Shown piece after piece: positions 61,211 to 64,000 of a stretch of DNA of 64,000 bases. Location: positions 186,001 to 250,000 of the forward strand of contig CAZPQK010000003.1 in assembly GCA_964588695.1 (NCBI GenBank), read 5' to 3'. The DNA is from CAZPQK01 sp964588695 (GTDB lineage: Bacteria > Krumholzibacteriota > Krumholzibacteriia > WVZY01 > JAKEHA01). How positions within the stretch are numbered: the first letter of the stretch is position 1; each line of letters starts with the position of its first letter. The notes beneath the pieces are model-generated. The model had not been told where the DNA came from and searched no databases. It saw only the letters and a program-made list of their open reading frames with translations. The position numbers were made by a program, and so were the translations under genes.

Positions 61211-61253
61211 AACTAACAACCAAGCTCAGGTCCGTTGCAGCGCCATGTTAGGC
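61211..61253 (-). other. attC site between cassettes 1 and 2
   Basis: Minus strand: GCCTAAC (61247-61253), the typical GCGCTGCAACGGAC element and GTTAGTT (61211-61217). GCCTAAC is the reverse complement of the cassette 1 start GTTAGGC; the other end continues as the start of cassette 2. Confidence 0.75.
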
Positions 61254-61254
61254 G

Positions 61255-61731
61255 TCACGCTACCAACACCTTTAGCGTCACAAGAGTAGCGAGCCCGAAC
61301 AAGACTAGAGTAACTACGTCGATGCCTGCTTCTATGAGATAGTTCTCGGACAACCAGTCGGCCACCTTGTACCTCCGGGTTTTCTGGAATGCTGGTTGGA
61401 GTTCACCCACGTACAAGTACCACATGGCGCTCTTGTATATGAGTGCTCCGATGATTTGTAGAGCTACGCCAAACAGAAACAAGTAGACAACTCCTGGGCC
61501 CAAACCACTATCTCTCAGTGATGGCCACACGCTGTCACTGGAGGCAAACAGTACCGGACCACCGATGCCATATGCGATAAACCAAGTTCGCACATTCCGC
61601 GCGAAGTCGCTGTAGGCTTCGTAGAAGCCAGACTCTTGTTTTACGTCGATGTCGCCGCCTGCGACATGCACGGTTTGATCGACTTCTGTCTCGGTCGAGG
61701 AGGCGGCGGACTTATCGGTAGTCTTCGGCAC
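61255..61731 (-). CDS. Cassette 1: small membrane protein, unknown function
   Basis: A 158-residue protein with a polar N-terminus (1-45) and about three membrane helices (near 50-67, 80-105, 137-157). GTG start 20 bp behind the cassette border (GTTAGGC at 61751-61757). No family recognised. First cassette of the array, so nearest to the candidate cassette promoter. Confidence 0.65.
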   Translation of the reverse strand: MPKTTDKSAASSTETEVDQTVHVAGGDIDVKQESGFYEAYSDFARNVRTWFIAYGIGGPVLFASSDSVWPSLRDSGLGPGVVYLFLFGVALQIIGALIYKSAMWYLYVGELQPAFQKTRRYKVADWLSENYLIEAGIDVVTLVLFGLATLVTLKVLVA

Positions 61732-61925
61732 CTGACATGGTCTCCGTGACGCCTAACATTTCTTATCTTATCCAACCCTCGCGCCGCCCTAGCGGCCTAT
61801 CTGCTTATGCGGCCGCGGGGTGGAACTCCAATTTACCGTCGAATATACAACTACGCGTTCCCGGCCGACGCGAGCGCCGCGATATCCTGCAACAATTCGA
61901 TGTATAACACTATAACAGCATCGCC
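61732..61925 (-). promoter_or_regulatory. Probable attI/cassette-promoter region
   Basis: The 194 bp between the integrase end and the first cassette gene. On the minus strand it has two overlapping extended -10 boxes, TGTTATAGT (61909-61917) and TGTTATACA (61901-61909), that could drive the cassettes. It ends in the recombination point GTTAGGC (61751-61757). The attI site proper is not delimited. Confidence 0.45.
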
Positions 61926-62282
61926 TTACCGATGCGATTCGTGATCCAAGGGGCTTCGTACGCCCCGCCTGCCTCGGTTGAGCACGTGCGTGTAAATCAT
62001 GGTTGTGCTCACGTCCTTGTGCCCCAAGAGTTCCTAAATGGTCCGGATATCGGCACCGGCGTCAAGTAGATGCGTTGCGAACGAATGGCGCAACGAGCGA
62101 CATGTCGCCCGTTTTGAAATGCCGCTCTCGCGCAAGGCTGTCTTGGGTCGCCGTTGTGGCACCGTTTCGTGACGATGGTGTCGCCGCAACTCCCCAGTCG
62201 TCCGGTCAGCATGGTGGCGGGTGGCGGGGAACACCCACTGCCAAGCCCACTCTCGAGTGGCCGACGGGCTCTTGCGCGTCAA
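61926..62282 (-). pseudogene. Integron integrase IntI, C-terminal fragment, inactivated
   Basis: The last ~118 residues of an IntI tyrosine recombinase: REWAWQWVFPATRHH (the IntI-specific additional domain), GISKRATCRSLRHSFATHLL, then LGHKDVSTTMIYTHVLNRG. Three lesions are seen: the N-terminal two thirds are missing; the catalytic His of the CHTLR motif is Arg (CRSLR, CGC for CAC); and Gln after DIRTI is a TAG stop (62034-62036). The final catalytic Tyr remains. Normal IntI is about 320 residues. It reads towards the cassettes, not away from them. Confidence 0.88.
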
Positions 62283-62442
62283 TTTTGTGTCGGAGTTGTA
62301 GCCATGCGGACCTTTGTTCGGGACGAAATCCCGGTCAATCGATCCGTGTAGCTGATTGGAAAGAATACAATCAGGGTGGTCCACAGCGTTCTCCCTCTAT
62401 TGACCCGTGCCGGAGCGATTATAGAGCGTGCTCCTGGACGAG
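62283..62442. other. Short spacer, nothing recognised
   Basis: About 160 bp upstream of the IntI fragment. No IntI sequence, repeat or promoter can be supported; the integrase break point lies at its left end. Confidence 0.4.
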
Positions 62443-63105
62443 TCAAATCCGGCCAATCGCCTGGACCATCGCTGCCCAATCTTGCGAGACTTGGTCCGCG
62501 CCACCACGATTTCGGTTCGCTCGGCCGAGGGCGCCGGTGTGCGACTGACACCACACTTGCGCATCGCCAAGCAAAAATGGTTGAGCGATTGCATCAGCGG
62601 TGTTGCGTGTTATTCGTTTTCCGGTAGCACGCTGCAATGCATTGAACGTCGACAACCCGAGACAAACAACCAATCTCGGTCGAACGATTTCGATTTGCGG
62701 GATCGCAAACTCTTTAGCTGCACGCACCAAGTCGCGGGTCTTGATCCGCGCGCTTAGCGAACCCGGCTTGATGAAAGGAAACAAGTTTGTCGCGTAAGTG
62801 TCGGAAAGCGAAACACCAAAGTGTTGGGTGAGTAGTTGGGCCAGATTGCGGTTCGTGGGAAGACTCGGTGTGTGTCCGAACTCGATGGCGTCTTGATCGA
62901 TGGGGCCTTGGAGACGGTCTGACGAACTCCAATCCTGTAGCAGTACGAAGATATCAGCGTCGGTGTTGTGCGCACTTTTCGTGTAGGGCGATACAAAATC
63001 ACATTCATAAATACCGTCGTGAAAGTCTTCAATGCAGTCATAGCCGGGCCAGCGGGCTGCGCGTCGCTTTTGAGCCAGTTTCTTTAACGCCTGTACTTTG
63101 CTCAT
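62443..63105 (-). CDS. Uracil-DNA-glycosylase-superfamily protein
   Basis: A 220-residue protein with the UDG fold: IFVLLQDWSSSD in place of motif A, PTNRNLAQLL, TNLFPFIKPG, the strand RPRLVVCLGLSTFNAL and the end motif CQSHTGALGRANRNRG. No Fe-S cysteine set is seen, so it is not a normal family 4 enzyme. Stand-alone UDG-like proteins of this kind are frequent in mobile regions. It may excise damaged bases or act on foreign DNA; not proven. The ATG at 63105 lacks a clear ribosome site. Confidence 0.75.
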   Translation of the reverse strand: MSKVQALKKLAQKRRAARWPGYDCIEDFHDGIYECDFVSPYTKSAHNTDADIFVLLQDWSSSDRLQGPIDQDAIEFGHTPSLPTNRNLAQLLTQHFGVSLSDTYATNLFPFIKPGSLSARIKTRDLVRAAKEFAIPQIEIVRPRLVVCLGLSTFNALQRATGKRITRNTADAIAQPFLLGDAQVWCQSHTGALGRANRNRGGADQVSQDWAAMVQAIGRI

Positions 63106-63182
63106 ATCACGTTTCGGGTATCGTGAGGAAAAGCGTGAGCGATTGGTTATACGAGCGCGGGCCTTTCTGCTGCCGAAGCCAC

Positions 63183-64000
63183 CTATTGACCGAACAGCTG
63201 ATGCATCAGAAACGCACGTGATGCCCGATACGCAGGAGGGTAGGGCATGTCATGTCCAGCTCCTTCATGCGAGTGCACTTCGAAGGGAACCGGCGATGAA
63301 CCACGCGTGGTGTGTGCTCGCTGTAACGCCTCAGCGTTGGTGATCGGTACTGACCGGTCTTCTACGCCATAGTGCATCTCGGTTGCGGGCAGCGTTTCAA
63401 GGAAGTAGAGCGGCGATGAGGCAAGGATTCGGTGGCGTGTCTCTGTCAACCCTGGCGCCCCCTGCGCAATCGGTTCATGAAGATACCAATCAATGAACTG
63501 ATCCGAACTCCCCCATCCGCGACCCGGCTCCCAGCGCTCCCAAAGTGCCCACTCGACCTGTTCCTGCAGCGACCAGCCGAAGGTACCCATATGACCGAAC
63601 CATTCAGAAGGTCCGGCCCAATTAACCACGCAGTCGATGCGTTCATCTCTTTCTCCGACGAGCAAGGCTATTGTTCCTCCTCGGCTTTTGCCGTAGGCAC
63701 AGATCCGGGTGGTGTCGGCCTCAGGGACCTGATTGAGAACAACATTCAGGAAAGCAAGAGCATCATCGGCAGCACCATCCCAGGCTCGTGTGGGCGTTCC
63801 CGCTGAAGCATAGGTGTGATCACCGATGACGAGGGTGTTACCGCGAAAGGCGGGCAGGGCTACTATCACTTTTGATAAATCTTCTTCAAGGATCTTTGGT
63901 ATCCGAGCCCGCTCGATATCGAATGGAGAATAGTTCGCAGAGACGCCGTGGAGTTCTAACACCACGGGACAACTTCCGTGCGTCGCCCCCTCTGGAATTA
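63183..64000 (-). CDS. Alpha/beta hydrolase (S9-like), C-terminal part; start beyond the window
   Basis: The frame is open to the right edge. The visible 272 residues include PVVLELHGVS (oxyanion loop), the nucleophile elbow CAYGKSRGGTIALLV with Ser, SSPLYFLETL, a probable catalytic Asp in YGVEDRSVPI and His in HEGAGHDMPY. This is the catalytic half of a prolyl-oligopeptidase/acyl-peptide-hydrolase-type hydrolase. The N-terminus is outside the window, so exact type and export are unknown. It ends 77 bp before the UDG-like gene on the same strand. Confidence 0.85.
   Translation of the reverse strand, partial: IPEGATHGSCPVVLELHGVSANYSPFDIERARIPKILEEDLSKVIVALPAFRGNTLVIGDHTYASAGTPTRAWDGAADDALAFLNVVLNQVPEADTTRICAYGKSRGGTIALLVGERDERIDCVVNWAGPSEWFGHMGTFGWSLQEQVEWALWERWEPGRGWGSSDQFIDWYLHEPIAQGAPGLTETRHRILASSPLYFLETLPATEMHYGVEDRSVPITNAEALQRAHTTRGSSPVPFEVHSHEGAGHDMPYPPAYRASRAFLMHQLFGQ

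Larger units (their letters stand above)
58005..62282. mobile_element. Reversed-orientation integron remnant with a cassette array
   Basis: Between typA and the UDG-like gene, five or six small cassettes lie on the minus strand, separated by attC-like sites. The dead integrase gene lies upstream in the same orientation. Four consecutive cassettes start with the reverse complement of their own attC end: GTTAGGC/GCCTAAC, GTTAGTT/AACTAAC, GTTCGGC/GCCGAAC and GTTATGCCCC/GGGGCATAAC. In common integrons intI faces away from the cassettes; here it points towards them, as reported for Treponema and some Planctomycetes and Chlorobi. Cassette genes encode membrane proteins, repeats, and a TIR-like protein. 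Confidence 0.85.

Noticed and set aside
62283..62442. Missing N-terminal part of IntI in another frame
   Set aside because: Neither the neighbouring frames nor the other strand shows the first catalytic Arg box or the N-terminal SAM-like domain.
1..64000. tRNA genes (including selC), rRNA, CRISPR arrays and insertion sequences
   Set aside because: No cloverleaf, spaced direct repeats, transposase frames or terminal inverted repeats were recognised by eye. A tRNA scan would be decisive.

Overview
The window looks like part of the chromosome of an uncultured Gram-negative bacterium of the FCB (Fibrobacteres-Chlorobi-Bacteroidetes) side of the tree. Two large secreted proteins end in the FlgD-like C-terminal sorting module of those lineages (PNPFNP... 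GLSSGVYFYRL). There are several lipoproteins, an RND efflux pump, a Ser/Thr kinase fused to TPRs and paired periplasmic amidohydrolases. Krumholzibacteriota, Eisenbacteria, Zixibacteria or KSB1-type phyla would all fit; the sequence alone does not choose between them. Two genes carry in-frame TGA codons followed at the right distance by perfect hairpins, so the organism very probably decodes UGA as selenocysteine.

Layout. 1-2.25 kb (minus): a four-gene redox operon of a Cys-rich exported protein, a beta-barrel-like outer membrane protein with two in-frame TGAs (a UxxU motif), a YHS-thioredoxin and an aldo/keto reductase cut by the window edge. 2.4-12.8 kb: RRM protein, acetolactate-decarboxylase-like protein, KatG, LigB-type dioxygenase, ArsR plus AHSA1 pair, a selenocysteine peroxiredoxin-like protein, two quinone-reductase-like MDR enzymes, a DUF302 protein and a PKD lipoprotein. 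12.9-17.1 kb: RND adaptor and pump. 17.2-19.4 kb: purE, purK and a DinB-like gene. 19.4-22.2 kb: secreted proteins and lipoproteins. 22.2-29.5 kb: PEP carboxylase and a two-gene amidohydrolase operon. 29.5-36.7 kb: ferritin-like protein, VOC protein, metallopeptidase, class IV aminotransferase, ABC transporter and a small exported protein. 36.7-57.0 kb: GNAT, heparinase-like enzyme, SRPBCC-thioredoxin pair, rho, TerC, CPXCG protein, M20 peptidase, kinase-TPR, PAP2, desaturase, START-domain protein, FHA-GAF-PP2C phosphatase, M43 protease and typA.

57.0-62.3 kb is a mobile-integron remnant. Small gene cassettes lie on the minus strand, separated by attC-like sites whose 7-bp ends match the start of their own cassette. 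They are preceded in the same orientation by the C-terminal part of a dead integron integrase, which is the reversed arrangement. Cassette genes are membrane or unknown proteins plus a TIR/deoxyribosyltransferase-like protein ending in an exact copy of the SSB C-terminal tip. A uracil-DNA-glycosylase-like gene and a truncated alpha/beta hydrolase close the window.

Regulation. Many genes start 6-8 nt after a -10 box with no Shine-Dalgarno sequence, which suggests common leaderless mRNAs; others have AGGAG-type sites. Extended -10 (TGn) elements recur. Antioxidant functions are unusually dense in the first 10 kb (YHS-thioredoxin, KatG, Sec-peroxiredoxin, quinone reductases), with a ferritin-like protein at 29.6 kb. 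I saw no rRNA, tRNA, CRISPR array or insertion sequence.
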